Below, one piece after another: positions 1 through 9,835 of a stretch of 63,946 bases of DNA. The notes under the pieces were generated by a model, which saw only the letters and a program-made list of their open reading frames with translations, ran no database searches and was not told where the DNA came from. The stretch lies in NCBI GenBank assembly GCA_034439955.1, contig JAWXBJ010000147.1, forward strand, positions 1 through 63,946, written 5' to 3'. Position numbers and translations under genes: made by a program. This stretch comes from UBA7672 sp034439955 (lineage in GTDB: Bacteria; Pseudomonadota; Alphaproteobacteria; Caulobacterales; Hyphomonadaceae). Within the stretch, counting starts at the first letter, position 1; each line of letters starts with the position of its first letter.

Positions 1-15
1 CCGGACCGGCCGGCC

Positions 16-774
16 CTAATTGCCGTTGCGCTGCTTGACTTCTTCTTCCTTGGCGGCCGAGCGGTCCTCGGCGTTCCATTCGACCGAGGGCGCGGCGCCG
101 GTTGCATAACCCCTCGACTTCTGGGCCAGGCGGTTCATCGAATCAGACAGCTGGTCCTTGGACACGGCCATGTTGCGCGAGGAAGACTGCCCTACGCCCT
201 CGGCGTCGTCGAAGTTCGAAAACTCCGCGCCCAGGAAAACAACTTCCCAGCCCTTGGCGCGCGCCCGGTCGAGCGCGGCTTTGGCGGAGGTCTTGGTCAT
301 CTCTTCGGACGAGTTTTCCTCGCCGTCGGTCATGATGACGATCACGGCTTTTTCCGGCCGGTCCTTTTCAGCCAGCGAGACGATGCGTCCGATGGCGTCA
401 TAAAGAGGAGTCATGCCGCGCGGAGTGGCGTCGGCGTCGGTGAGCTTCCTCCAGCGCGTTGCATCGACGCTTTCGCGGACGACGTCGAACTGGAAGCCGT
501 CCTGCGAGTCGAAGACTGCCAGCGTGATGTCGGCGTTCACCTGCGGCCCTCCGTCGAGGGAGGCCAGCCCTTCGGCATAGGCGTTCACCGAGGAAACCGC
601 TTCCTTCCAGATCGGCTCCATCGAGCCGGTGCGGTCGAGGAGGATATAGGAATGGAGGCTGGCGTCGGCGCGCGGCGCAGGCGCCTTGGCGTGGACAGGC
701 GCGAAGAAGGAGATCGCTCCGGCGGCGAGAACGGCCGCGAGAGCGGTGGCCAGTATGGTGCGGGCGGGGTTCAT
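16..774 (-). CDS. Secreted von Willebrand factor A domain protein
   Basis: About 252 residues. An N-terminal hydrophobic stretch rich in Ala/Leu ending near AHA-KAPAP looks like a Sec signal peptide, so the protein is probably periplasmic or exported. A VWA fold follows: the MIDAS motif reads DRTGS (Thr in place of the first Ser of DxSxS), with the later metal-site elements TPLYDA and the Asp of IVIMTDGEE. VWA domains bind a divalent metal and mediate protein-protein contact; the partner is unknown. I chose the ATG at 774 because GAGGA lies about 9 bases upstream; an ATG five codons earlier is also open. It stands alone on the minus strand beside a small secreted protein. Family is well supported, function is not. 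Confidence 0.85.
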   Translation of the reverse strand: MNPARTILATALAAVLAAGAISFFAPVHAKAPAPRADASLHSYILLDRTGSMEPIWKEAVSSVNAYAEGLASLDGGPQVNADITLAVFDSQDGFQFDVVRESVDATRWRKLTDADATPRGMTPLYDAIGRIVSLAEKDRPEKAVIVIMTDGEENSSEEMTKTSAKAALDRARAKGWEVVFLGAEFSNFDDAEGVGQSSSRNMAVSKDQLSDSMNRLAQKSRGYATGAAPSVEWNAEDRSAAKEEEVKQRNGN

Positions 775-814
775 GCTCAAAGTCCTCAAGGAGGCAGTTT
801 CGGAGTTCGCAACT

Positions 815-1030
815 CTACTGGCGGCTTAACGAGGCGAGGCTGTCGACGCGATACGCAAGCTCGCGCTGGTCGGAACGATCAGCTCCGATCGGCGGCGGGG
901 CCATGCGCGCGGGCGTGGTCAGGGGTGCGTGGGAGTTCGTTGAAACGAAGGGCAGCGGCGCGCCCGAAGCCGCCAGCGTGACGAAGGCCACGACGAAAGC
1001 CGAAAGTGCGAGGCGCAGGCTGTTCTTCAC
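815..1030 (-). CDS. Small secreted protein of unknown function
   Basis: 71 codons from a GTG preceded by AGAGGGG at good spacing, which is the main reason to believe it. The first 24 residues (MKNSLRLALSAFVVAFVTLA) form a typical signal peptide. The mature part of about 45 residues is Pro/Ala/Ser-rich, without cysteines or a recognisable domain. It lies upstream of the VWA gene on the same strand (40 bp gap), so the two may be co-transcribed. No homology recognised. Confidence 0.5.
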   Translation of the reverse strand: MKNSLRLALSAFVVAFVTLAASGAPLPFVSTNSHAPLTTPARMAPPPIGADRSDQRELAYRVDSLASLSRQ

Positions 1031-1177
1031 GTCGGTCCCCTCTTCCGGACACGAAACCTGACGGCTTCGTGACCTGAGTCAGGCTGGGCGGGGATTGAGG
1101 CCGTGCGGGGGCGCAAAAGCGGGCGAAACGCGGATAATGCGAGGTCGTGTAAAGGCGCCGACCCGGAGCGACCCGCC

Positions 1178-2188
1178 TCAGGTGAGGTTCAGGATGATGA
1201 TAAGACCCACGACGATCAGGTAGGCGAGGGTGGTCAGGTAAGCCAGCGCCGGGCCGCCCCGCGCCAGTCGCTCTAGGGCGCCGGGCGCTCCCCGGACCAA
1301 GCCGACATCATCGACCCGGGTTGAGCGCACAAGCAGGCTCACGACGAGTAGTATGAAGGCGTAGGACGCCAGGTAGACCTGATCAAGCATCAGCAGATAG
1401 CCGACTTCCGGCAGGCCGCCTCCCGCGCTGAGCTGCAGCGCCACCAGGGTCAGCAGCGCCGTGATCGACAGCCCGATCCGGGCGTCGACATGCGCGGGGT
1501 CGAGCACCAGGGCTGCGGCGGCGACCAGTAGGATGATCAGGATGGGCAGGAAAGTCTTGATGACGCCGGAGAGGAGAGGCCGCCTGATCGGAATAGAAAT
1601 GATGGCGCGCGAGTATGGCAAGGCGGCAGGGTTGGCGAGGTCGCCGAAGGCGGTGGGATAGGCCTTGCTGATAATCCTCATGCCCGGCTCTCCGAAACTG
1701 TAGCCGGGAAGCTGCACCGAGGGATTGATCGAGACTTCATCGACGACATAGCGGAGGCGGTCGGCGGTATAGTCCTGATCCTCGATCTCGATCATCAATT
1801 CCTGATTGTCGAACGGATAGGTGCGCACGGAAAACTTCGTGGCGAACGGACCATGATGACGAAAAAGCTCGTAGCTGGACCCGTCCGGTTGCGGCTGAGG
1901 CGCGTCATAAAGGGCCGTCCTCACATGATCGTCCGGCGCGGCGACATTCATGAACTCGAACGAGGCGCCCGGCGTGATCGTCGGGTCGGCGTCGCGAAAC
2001 CAGATATAGAGGTCAGCCACGAACGTGTGGGTGCGCAGATCGATCGCCTGGATGTCGTTGATGTAAACGCCGATGCTGACGGGAGTCCCGGCGACGGGAG
2101 ACGCCTGCGGTGAAGCGGGAAGGCCAAGGCCAAACGCGATCGCCGCCAACACCACGAAACGGCGGGCAAGTTTCAGCATCCCGGACAT
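1178..2188 (-). CDS. Prokaryotic pentameric ligand-gated ion channel (Cys-loop superfamily, pLGIC)
   Basis: 336 residues. Order seen: signal peptide (1-30); a beta-rich extracellular ligand-binding domain (about 31-200) containing YPFDNQ, the xPFDxQ hallmark of pLGICs, without the paired cysteines of animal receptors, as is usual in bacteria; then four hydrophobic segments: IKTFLPILIILLVAAAALVL (M1), a segment starting RIGLSITALLTLVALQL (M2, pore), VYLASYAFILLVVSLL (M3) and a C-terminal LAYLIVVGLIIILNL (M4). Known bacterial relatives (GLIC, ELIC) are proton- or amine-gated cation channels in the inner membrane. Ligand and ion selectivity cannot be read here. It follows the TerC-family gene by 23 bp on the same strand, suggesting one transcript. 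Confidence 0.85.
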   Translation of the reverse strand: MSGMLKLARRFVVLAAIAFGLGLPASPQASPVAGTPVSIGVYINDIQAIDLRTHTFVADLYIWFRDADPTITPGASFEFMNVAAPDDHVRTALYDAPQPQPDGSSYELFRHHGPFATKFSVRTYPFDNQELMIEIEDQDYTADRLRYVVDEVSINPSVQLPGYSFGEPGMRIISKAYPTAFGDLANPAALPYSRAIISIPIRRPLLSGVIKTFLPILIILLVAAAALVLDPAHVDARIGLSITALLTLVALQLSAGGGLPEVGYLLMLDQVYLASYAFILLVVSLLVRSTRVDDVGLVRGAPGALERLARGGPALAYLTTLAYLIVVGLIIILNLT

Positions 2189-2211
2189 GGCGCGGTCTCC
2201 TGAGCGGTGGG

Positions 2212-3024
2212 TTAGCGGGGCGTCGTCTTGGGGCTCGCGTGAGGCTCGCCCGGACCAGGCTTGGCCCGGCGTTTGCGCGAAGCAAGATTGAGAGCCTCGA
2301 CAAAGGCGGAGAAGGCCATCGCGGCGTAGACATAACCCTTGGGGACGTGGATGCCGAAGCCGTCCGCGATCAGCACCATCCCGATCATTAGCAGGAAGCC
2401 CAGCGCCAGCATGACCACGGTGGGGTTGGCGTTGATGAATCGGGAGAGAGGTCCCGACGCCACCAGCATGACGATAACGGCCGTGACGACGGCGACGACC
2501 ATGATGGGCAGATGGTCGGTCATGCCCACGGCGGTAAGGATCGAATCGATCGAAAAGACGATGTCGAGGATCAGGATCTGGACGATGGCGGCGCTGAAAT
2601 TCATGCTGACCTTGCCGGCCGTGGGCGCCGCATGGTCCTCGTCAGGGCTCATGGTGTGGTGGATCTCCGTGGTCGCTTTCCAGACCAGGAAGAGGCCACC
2701 GGCGATGAGAATCAGGTCACGCCAGGAGAAGGCCGTCTCGAATTGCGGCTCACCGCGCTCGATCGGGCCGGTAATGCCGAGATCGAAGACCGGCATGGTG
2801 AGGCCGACGATCCAGGCGAGCGTCGCCAGCAAGAGCAGACGCATCACCAGCGCCAGCGTGATGCCGATGTTGCGGGCCCTTGCCCGTTGCGCCTCCGGCA
2901 ACTTGTTGGTGAGGATCGAGATGAAGATGAGGTTGTCGATGCCGAGCACGATCTCCATCACCACCAGCGAGATCAGGGCCGCCCAGGCGGCCGGATCGGT
3001 CAACAATGTGGCGATCTCGCCCAT
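2212..3024 (-). CDS. TerC-family integral membrane protein
   Basis: 270 residues. The start resembles the YoaE/YgdQ branch of the TerC family: EIVLGIDNLIFISIL in the first helix and DIVFSIDSILTAVGM in a later helix are the paired acidic membrane motifs. About seven hydrophobic helices are seen. The C-terminus (after 250) is basic and soluble. TerC relatives are linked to metal ion (Mn2+, tellurite) handling and to metalation of exported proteins; the substrate here is inferred only from the family. It probably shares a transcript with the downstream pLGIC gene (23 bp gap). The ATG start at 3024 is clear. Confidence 0.88.
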   Translation of the reverse strand: MGEIATLLTDPAAWAALISLVVMEIVLGIDNLIFISILTNKLPEAQRARARNIGITLALVMRLLLLATLAWIVGLTMPVFDLGITGPIERGEPQFETAFSWRDLILIAGGLFLVWKATTEIHHTMSPDEDHAAPTAGKVSMNFSAAIVQILILDIVFSIDSILTAVGMTDHLPIMVVAVVTAVIVMLVASGPLSRFINANPTVVMLALGFLLMIGMVLIADGFGIHVPKGYVYAAMAFSAFVEALNLASRKRRAKPGPGEPHASPKTTPR

Positions 3025-3129
3025 CTAAGCGCTCCTTCGGTTTCGGGATTTGTCTAGAGCACGATCGGTCGATGCGGAACTGCCAAAGCGTGAGATTCTG
3101 TCGGGACCATCGGTTCCGCCCGGAGGATT

Positions 3130-3657
3130 CTAGTCGAGCTTCAGGCGCATGAGGTATTCGTCGTCTACCGTCTCACCCACATGGAATTTGTACGACCCCA
3201 AGGTCTCGAAGCCGCGACTCTCGTAGAGCGCGATCGCCCGCTCGTTGGATTGCCAGACGCCGAGATAGAGGTTCTTCGCTCCGCGCTGTCGGGCGCGCTC
3301 GATGGCCCAGGTCAGCAGAATGCGGCCCGCGCCAACTCCCTGGCGCACCTGGTAGACATAGACACGATGGAGCTGCAGCGCCGGTTCCGGGCCGATGTCC
3401 AGGGGCAGCTTGCACGGTCCGATCTTGCAATAGGCGGCGATGCGCCGGCCGGCGAAGGCGATGCGCACCTCGACCTGGGGATCCATCAGGTCTGTCGTCA
3501 TGGCGTCGATACTATAGGTCTCCTCGACGAAGCGCTTGAGGTCGGCCGGCGGGTAAAGGTGGCCAAAGGTTTCGATGAACGTGTCCCGGCCGATGTCGGC
3601 GAGATCGGCCGCATCATTGACGCGGGCGTCGCGAAACGTCATCTCGCGGTCGACCAC
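3130..3657 (-). CDS. GNAT-family N-acetyltransferase
   Basis: 175 residues with a full GNAT fold. Acetyl-CoA-binding motif A reads QGVGAG (about residue 115), and the C-terminal NERAIALYESRGF is the classic motif B of RimI-like enzymes. The GTG at 3657 has AGGA about 7 bases upstream and lies 9 bp behind the glutamate dehydrogenase stop, so the two are likely co-transcribed. An ATG five codons in (3642) is an alternative. The substrate (protein N-terminus, polyamine or small molecule) is not predictable. Confidence 0.85.
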   Translation of the reverse strand: MVDREMTFRDARVNDAADLADIGRDTFIETFGHLYPPADLKRFVEETYSIDAMTTDLMDPQVEVRIAFAGRRIAAYCKIGPCKLPLDIGPEPALQLHRVYVYQVRQGVGAGRILLTWAIERARQRGAKNLYLGVWQSNERAIALYESRGFETLGSYKFHVGETVDDEYLMRLKLD

Positions 3658-3666
3658 GGTCAGATC

Positions 3667-6600
3667 CTATGGCTTGAGCGGCGGATTGTCGGTCTGGCAG
3701 GAATAGACGAAATCACGCACGGCGTCGCCCAGCAGGACGAGTTTGGCAAGTGACCAGACTCCCGTCTTGTCGAAGGCGTCAACCGGCTCGGTCAGCCGGG
3801 CGGCGAGGGTCCGGCGCGGCGCGATCCATTCCTTGACCAGTGCGTGCGCGGCCTGGCGGTCCATCCCTGCGGGGGTGGCACCCTGGCGCTGGGCCCAGGC
3901 GATCGCCGAGGCGGCCAGCTCGCTCTGCTGGCGCGGCAGGTCATCGGCCACGCGCTGAAGCGCAAGCCGGTCCCAGTGATCGTGAGGCTCTATGTCCCGG
4001 GCTGCCGCGCGCACGCGGTCGAGGCCAAGCTGCAGTCCGACTTCATGCTGGATGAAGGCCGAGCCCGCCAGCGGCCAGTTCATCCTGTCCGCGATGTCCA
4101 CGGTCTCTCGCGCCGAGGCCAGCGCCCGAACGAGGGCGACATCGCGAGAGATATCCTCGGGCGCGCCGGCGGCGCGGTATCGGTCCGAGCGCGCCTGCAC
4201 GCGCGACAGCACAAGCGGCGAGAGCGCAGTCGGCAATAGCGCACGCACCTCGCCGACCTTGTCGCGGTATCGGGCGATGACGGCCCCGGCGGATGCGGCG
4301 TCCGTCATCTTGGGGTCGCCCGCGAAAGCACTGGCCAGCATCCGCAGGTTGGCGGACGTTTCCGCCAGCATCATGATCTGCGCCGAGGCGGGAGCGTTGC
4401 CGTCCAGCGCGTTGATGCGGTCGAACAGATCGTCGAAATGGAAAACCGCGTAAGCTGCCTCGACGGCCTGCACCAGCGCTCCCGCATCGATCCCCTCGGC
4501 GTCGCGCTTCAGCGCGACGAAAGTGGGGCCGACCATGTTGACCACCCGATTCGACAATACGGTGGCGATGATCTCGCGGCGCAGCCTGTGCCGGCTCCGC
4601 GCCGCCGCGAACCGCTCGAGCTGATGGGGGAAATAGCCTGCAAGCAGGCTTTCGAAACTCGGATCGTCCGGCGCGTGCGAGGCAATCAGGGATGAGAACA
4701 GGTCGAGCTTGCCATAGGCCATCAGAACTGCAAGTTCGGGCCGGGTGAGGCCGAGGGATGCCTCCCTCAACTTGCGAAAACCTTCCGCCGCCGGAAGCGC
4801 CTCGACCTCGCGGCTGAGCTTTCCGCGCGCCTCCAGCTGTTCGATGAAGCGCTCATGGCTGTCCAGATCGGCGTCCGCAGCGTCCTGCATGACGCTCAGG
4901 GCGCCGGTCTGGTCGTAATTGTCCTGCAGTACGTGGCGGGCGACCTCGTCCGTCATGGTTTCGAGCAGGGCGTCGCGCTCGCCGGCGGCCAGCGCGCCCG
5001 AGGCGATGGCCTCGGCCAACAGGATTTTGATGTTGACCTCGTGGTCGGAGCAATCGACGCCGGCCGAGTTGTCGATCGCATCGGTGTTGATGCGCCCGCC
5101 CGCCCGCGCAAACTCGATGCGGCCGGCCTGCGTGACTCCCAGATTGGCGCCTTCGGCGATGACGCGCGCCTTCACGTCCTTCGCATCGACGCGAAGAATG
5201 TCATTGGCCTTGTCGCCGACATCGCCATGCGACTGGTGCGACGCCTTGATGTAGGCGCCGATGCCGCCGAACCAGAGCAGGTCCACAGGCGCCGTCAGCA
5301 AGGCGCGGATCAAAATGTCGGGCGAGACCGCCGCGTCCGGAAGGCCGGACATGGCCCGCATCTCGTCACTGAGAGGTATGGCTTTCGCCGAGCGCTCAAA
5401 CACGCCGCCGCCCTTTGAAATGAGGGGGGCGGAGTAGTCCGCCCATGACGAGCGCGGCAGGTCGAAAAGTCGCTGACGTTCGTTGAATGAGGCTTCGAGG
5501 TCGCTCGGGTCGGGATCGAGAAAGATGTGCATGTGGTTGAAGGCGGCAAGCAGGCGTATGGCCTTCGACTGCAGCATGCCATTGCCAAAGACGTCGCCGG
5601 CCATGTCCCCGATACCCACGACGCTGAACGGGGTCGCCTGCGCGTCCTGGCCCATCTCGCGGAAGTGGCGCTTGACCGCCTCCCAGGCGCCGCGCGCGGT
5701 GATTCCCATTTTCTTGTGGTCGTAGCCGGCCGACCCACCCGACGCGAAGGCGTCGCCAAGCCAGAAGCCAGCCTCGGCGGAAAGGCCATTGGCGATGTCC
5801 GAGAAGGTGGCCGTGCCCTTGTCGGCGGCGACAACCAGATAGGGATCGTCGCCGTCCCAGACGACGAGACGGTCGGGACGGACCGGCTGGCCGTCGACGA
5901 GGTTGTCGGTGATCTGCAGGAGAGCGCCCACAAAGGTCTTGTAGGCGGCGATTCCCTTGGCCTGAATGTCCTCGCGGGTTCCGCGCGGCGGGAGGTTCTT
6001 CGGAAAGAACCCGCCCTTGGCTCCGACAGGCACGATGACGGCGTTCTTGACCTGCTGGGCTTTCACGAGCCCCAGCACCTCGGTACGAAAATCGTCGCGC
6101 CGGTCCGACCACCGCAGGCCTCCCCGGGCGACGGCTCCAAAGCGGAGGTGCACGCCCTCCACCTCTGGCGACCAGACGAAAATCTCGCGAAAGGGCCGCG
6201 GCGCCGGCAGGGGCAAGGCCTCCTCGCTTGCGATTTTCACGGCGATGTGGCGATCCGGACGGCCGGTCGCGGCGGAAAGATAGAAATTGGTCCGGAGGGC
6301 CGCCCGCACCAAAGCCGCGAGGCGCCGCAGCACACGATCGGCGTCGAGCGTCGATACGGCTTCGAGCTGTTGGTCGAGACGCGCGACAATGGGTTGCATG
6401 GCCGCGCGGCGGACGTCCAGGTCGCCTGGCAGGTCGGGGTCGAACTTGGCGGCGAAGAGCTGGAGCAGGTTGCTGGCGATCTCCGGATGGTCGCGCAGGG
6501 CGGCGACCTGGACGAGTTCGGACGGATCGAGCCCCGACTGTGCGCGCCACCGGCCTAGGGTGCGAAGGAGAGCCGCCGAGCGCCAGTCAACGCCCAGCGC

Positions 6601-8544
6601 GACGACGAGACTATTGTAGCGGTCATTCTCGGTCTCTCGGGCCCAGACGGCTTCGAAGGCCCGCTCGAAGCGGGCGTCGAGACGTTTCTGGCCGGATGGG
6701 CGATCGAGGGTCATGTTGTGCACATAGACGGTGCGCTGATCTGCCAGGTCCGGCGCGGCGAAACGAATAGGGTAGCCAACCTCCGCGCGGGCCCGCAGCC
6801 CCATGTTTTCCAGCACGGGTACGATTTCAGAGAGGTCGAGCGCCTCGTCGGGATGATAGATTTTCACCAGCGCGACATGCGCCGAGAAATCCGACCCCCA
6901 GGTCCGCACCCTGAGGGCCGGGCCGGACGCCAGGGTCGCGACAACGGCAAGGTCGGCCAGGCCTTCCTCGGGCGCAAAGGCTTCCTTGTATGCGGCCGTG
7001 AAGCGGGCGGATTCAATCAGCGGCAGGGCGACGTCGGCGCCGCGCGCCGCGCGGCCAAGGGCGTCCTCCCATGTCTCGAACAGGCGTCGCATCCGCAGAT
7101 CGAGTTCATCCTCATCCGGTTCGGGATGGCCGCGGCTCAGGCCGACGATGAGATGGACGCGCGCCAGCGGCCCGTCGCCGAAACTGGGATAAAAGGCCGA
7201 TGTGCGTCCGCCATAGGCGTCGGCCAGAATGCGGTGGGCGCGGGTGCGCAAGTCCGAATTGTAACTGTCGCGTGGCACGAAGAGCAGTGCCGAGACGTAG
7301 CGGTCGAAGCGATCGCGGCGAATGAAAATCTGGGTTCTCGGACGAATCTGGAGGTGCAGCAGGCCAAGCGCGATGCGGCTGAGATCGGCCTCGGAAATCT
7401 GGAAGAGTTCGTCGCGCGGATAGGTCTGAAGCACCGCGTCGAGCCGCTTCATCGAGAAGCGCGACCCTCGGGAGTGCGCCGCCTTCACACGAGCGATCTT
7501 GCGGCGGATGAGCGGCACTTCGGTTGCCGCGTGCGTGTACGCGTCGGACGTGAACAGGCCGACGAACCGTGTTTCGCCGGTCACGTCTCCTCGAGCATCA
7601 TATCGTTTGACGCCGATATAGTCGGCGTGGGCATGGCGATGAACACGCGAAATGAAACTCGCCTTGGCGACGATGATCGGCGAAGGCTCGTTCAGGAAGG
7701 CTCGGATGCCTTCCGTCAGGATGGTGGGTTCGGCGATACGAGACAGCACATCGCGGGACGGGTCACGCAGAATGCCCAGCCCGGAAGCGGTGTCGACGAC
7801 AGGCTCCTCGGCGGCCAGTTCGCCTCCTGGGCCAATTGCGAACGTGTAGTCGCGGGCGCCGAGAAAGGTGAAGTTTTCCGCCGCCAGCCATGAAAGAAAC
7901 GCGCGCGCCTCGTCGATTTCCTCGGCGCTGCGTTCTGGGGTCACGCGCAGACCCAGGAGCGAGTTGGCGGCCGCAGCCATCCTCGCGCTCATCGCCTCGT
8001 GGTCTGCATTGACCACGGCGACGTCGGCGAAGGTTTCCGCCAGCCGGCTGTGCAACGCCTTGCGACGCGCTGTGTCCTGCGGAGGGAGATGGATCTGAAT
8101 GAGGGAGCGCGGTCCGAGGGATCCTTCAATGACCGGATGCAACACGGCCCGCACTTCTACCCTGGCCTGCTGGCAGGCCGCGATCGCGCTGTCCACGAGG
8201 AAGGCCATGTCAGGCCCCGCGATCTCGACGACGTCAAGATCGAGCGGGTGGCCCTGATCGTCGAAAGCCTCGCGGACCCGGATCCGTCGTTCAGCGGGGT
8301 CCCGCCCACTTTCGTTGAATCGCCAGAGGTCGAGGGCGAGGATCGCCGCGTCCTGCACGGTGAGGGCGACGAAGTCCTCCGTGCGGGAGTCGGCGTGGAA
8401 CTGCTCCAGAAAATCCGACGGCGCCCCGGGGTGGAAGCGCTCTTCTCCGGACTTCGTGACGGCGCCGACGGCGGCGAGGAAGCTTTCCCATGAAAATGCG
8501 AGTTCGGATGCTTGCGTCAAACCGTATCCCCGCGCACGGCGCAC
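3667..8544 (-). CDS. NAD-specific glutamate dehydrogenase, large (about 180 kDa) type
   Basis: 1625 residues, the normal size for the large bacterial NAD-GDH family, which deaminates glutamate to 2-oxoglutarate with NAD+ in amino-acid catabolism. The long N-terminal regulatory part (about 1-700, ACT-like segments) precedes the catalytic core, which has GGLRWSDRRDDFRTEVLGL and VPVGAKGGF (catalytic Lys region) around residue 830-880. The dinucleotide-binding segment includes VIGIGDMAGDVFGNGML-like sequence, and the helical C-terminal domain follows. The N-terminal start is uncertain: the GTG at 8544 is the first candidate, a TTG at 8520 is also possible. Transcription probably continues into the GNAT gene 9 bp downstream. 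Confidence 0.95.
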   Translation of the reverse strand: MRRARGYGLTQASELAFSWESFLAAVGAVTKSGEERFHPGAPSDFLEQFHADSRTEDFVALTVQDAAILALDLWRFNESGRDPAERRIRVREAFDDQGHPLDLDVVEIAGPDMAFLVDSAIAACQQARVEVRAVLHPVIEGSLGPRSLIQIHLPPQDTARRKALHSRLAETFADVAVVNADHEAMSARMAAAANSLLGLRVTPERSAEEIDEARAFLSWLAAENFTFLGARDYTFAIGPGGELAAEEPVVDTASGLGILRDPSRDVLSRIAEPTILTEGIRAFLNEPSPIIVAKASFISRVHRHAHADYIGVKRYDARGDVTGETRFVGLFTSDAYTHAATEVPLIRRKIARVKAAHSRGSRFSMKRLDAVLQTYPRDELFQISEADLSRIALGLLHLQIRPRTQIFIRRDRFDRYVSALLFVPRDSYNSDLRTRAHRILADAYGGRTSAFYPSFGDGPLARVHLIVGLSRGHPEPDEDELDLRMRRLFETWEDALGRAARGADVALPLIESARFTAAYKEAFAPEEGLADLAVVATLASGPALRVRTWGSDFSAHVALVKIYHPDEALDLSEIVPVLENMGLRARAEVGYPIRFAAPDLADQRTVYVHNMTLDRPSGQKRLDARFERAFEAVWARETENDRYNSLVVALGVDWRSAALLRTLGRWRAQSGLDPSELVQVAALRDHPEIASNLLQLFAAKFDPDLPGDLDVRRAAMQPIVARLDQQLEAVSTLDADRVLRRLAALVRAALRTNFYLSAATGRPDRHIAVKIASEEALPLPAPRPFREIFVWSPEVEGVHLRFGAVARGGLRWSDRRDDFRTEVLGLVKAQQVKNAVIVPVGAKGGFFPKNLPPRGTREDIQAKGIAAYKTFVGALLQITDNLVDGQPVRPDRLVVWDGDDPYLVVAADKGTATFSDIANGLSAEAGFWLGDAFASGGSAGYDHKKMGITARGAWEAVKRHFREMGQDAQATPFSVVGIGDMAGDVFGNGMLQSKAIRLLAAFNHMHIFLDPDPSDLEASFNERQRLFDLPRSSWADYSAPLISKGGGVFERSAKAIPLSDEMRAMSGLPDAAVSPDILIRALLTAPVDLLWFGGIGAYIKASHQSHGDVGDKANDILRVDAKDVKARVIAEGANLGVTQAGRIEFARAGGRINTDAIDNSAGVDCSDHEVNIKILLAEAIASGALAAGERDALLETMTDEVARHVLQDNYDQTGALSVMQDAADADLDSHERFIEQLEARGKLSREVEALPAAEGFRKLREASLGLTRPELAVLMAYGKLDLFSSLIASHAPDDPSFESLLAGYFPHQLERFAAARSRHRLRREIIATVLSNRVVNMVGPTFVALKRDAEGIDAGALVQAVEAAYAVFHFDDLFDRINALDGNAPASAQIMMLAETSANLRMLASAFAGDPKMTDAASAGAVIARYRDKVGEVRALLPTALSPLVLSRVQARSDRYRAAGAPEDISRDVALVRALASARETVDIADRMNWPLAGSAFIQHEVGLQLGLDRVRAAARDIEPHDHWDRLALQRVADDLPRQQSELAASAIAWAQRQGATPAGMDRQAAHALVKEWIAPRRTLAARLTEPVDAFDKTGVWSLAKLVLLGDAVRDFVYSCQTDNPPLKP

Positions 8545-8683
8545 TCGGCAAGTATGTACTGCGTCGCGTGAGAGCTAGACGGGTGCGGGGTGGTCAAGCA
8601 AGCAGGCTTTTGTGAATTGCTCGACGCAGGTGAAGCCACTGGGGACGAGCCGGCAGCGGCGGAGCGCTCTCCGCAAGCCGTTT

Positions 8684-9835
8684 TCATGCGATCGTCATCG
8701 TGTCGTGACGCGCCTTGCCATCCAGCCGGCTGGTCAGGTCCGCCGGAAGGCTCGCCGGCCGCCCTCCGGGATTGCCGTCGGCCGAAAGCAGGATCGCGAT
8801 CCATCGTGCGCCCGGCACCTGCGCCAGAAGGATCATGACCAGGACCGTGAGCGGCGCGGACAGAAACATTCCCGGCAGACCCCAGAGGGCGCCCCAGATC
8901 GCCAGAGAGAGCAGCACAACGAGGGCGGAGATGTTCAGACTGTCGCTGGTCATGCGCGGACCGACGAAGTTGCCGATCGCGAACTGCCAGACGCTGACAC
9001 CGATGAATACCGCGAGCGCGCACCACATCGGGTCGTCCGGCATGTAGCCAGGCCAGTCCGGCTGCGCGATGGCGAACAGCGCCGGCAAGACCGGCGCGAT
9101 GAAGGAGCCGATCGTCGGGATGTAGTTGAGGAAGAATATGACGAACGCCCAGAAAAGCGCATTGTCGAGCCCGAGACCCAGCATCGTGATGTAGGTGAGC
9201 AGCGTGGTGATGATGCTGAGCACCGTCTGTACCCAGAGATACTGTTCCATGGTCCGGCGGACGTCGATGCCCATCAGCCGCGCGCGTTCGCGCGATTCGA
9301 AATCGAGGAAGATGTTGTCGAGTTTCCTGGAGAATGTCGTCGAGCTCAGATAGAGAAAACCGACATAGATCAGGATGAGGAACAAGTCGCCCGCCAGTCC
9401 CTGGACGGATGCAAGCGCGGGCTCGACAAACCGGACCGTGGCGCCGCTGAAGATCAGGGCCGACAGTTTCGGCGCGTCGTCGAGGCCGAGCATCGCGTAG
9501 ACCCGCTCGATCAGCGTGTTGATGCGCGCCTCGTAGAGGTCGGACTTCCCGGCGAACTCCACCACCGCCCCTCTGAGAACGCCAATGAAGATGATGACGC
9601 TGACGACGACGATTGCGACGGCGAGGACGTGGGACATCCAGACAGGGAGTTTCGGCAGCGGCTTGCGGATGGAGCGGGCGAGGGCTTCCATGACCAGCCA
9701 GACGAAAATGGCGAGTGCGAACGGCGCGAGTATATCGGCTGAGACGTAGAGGCCGAAGGCGATGGCCGTCGTGGCGATGACCCAGACGCCGACGGTCATG
9801 TAGCCGCGATTGGGCTGGGTGCGAGGCTGGATCAT
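8684..9835 (-). CDS. AI-2E family transporter (PerM-like permease)
   Basis: About 383 residues with two N-terminal hydrophobic helices, a soluble loop (about 80-150) and a C-terminal bundle of five to six helices. The architecture and the GLPGMFLSAPLTVLVMILL segment near residue 330 are characteristic of the AI-2E/PerM/TqsA family. Members move small organic signals, Na+/H+ or unknown substrates; the name does not prove AI-2 export. I chose the ATG at 9835, while a GTG three codons upstream (9844) is also open; neither has a clear ribosome-binding site. It stands alone, divergent from the HerA-like gene. Confidence 0.88.
   Translation of the reverse strand: MIQPRTQPNRGYMTVGVWVIATTAIAFGLYVSADILAPFALAIFVWLVMEALARSIRKPLPKLPVWMSHVLAVAIVVVSVIIFIGVLRGAVVEFAGKSDLYEARINTLIERVYAMLGLDDAPKLSALIFSGATVRFVEPALASVQGLAGDLFLILIYVGFLYLSSTTFSRKLDNIFLDFESRERARLMGIDVRRTMEQYLWVQTVLSIITTLLTYITMLGLGLDNALFWAFVIFFLNYIPTIGSFIAPVLPALFAIAQPDWPGYMPDDPMWCALAVFIGVSVWQFAIGNFVGPRMTSDSLNISALVVLLSLAIWGALWGLPGMFLSAPLTVLVMILLAQVPGARWIAILLSADGNPGGRPASLPADLTSRLDGKARHDTMTIA

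Noticed and set aside
3055..3120. Possible further copy of the palindromic repeat (TAGAGCACGATCGG ... GGTTCCGC)
   Set aside because: Shares only the TAGAGCA start; the arm core GCATCCTTCRATC is missing, so not counted.
6718..7893. 391-codon open frame on the plus strand inside the glutamate dehydrogenase gene
   Set aside because: Antisense shadow of a GC-rich gene; the minus-strand product is a full-length, motif-complete NAD-GDH.
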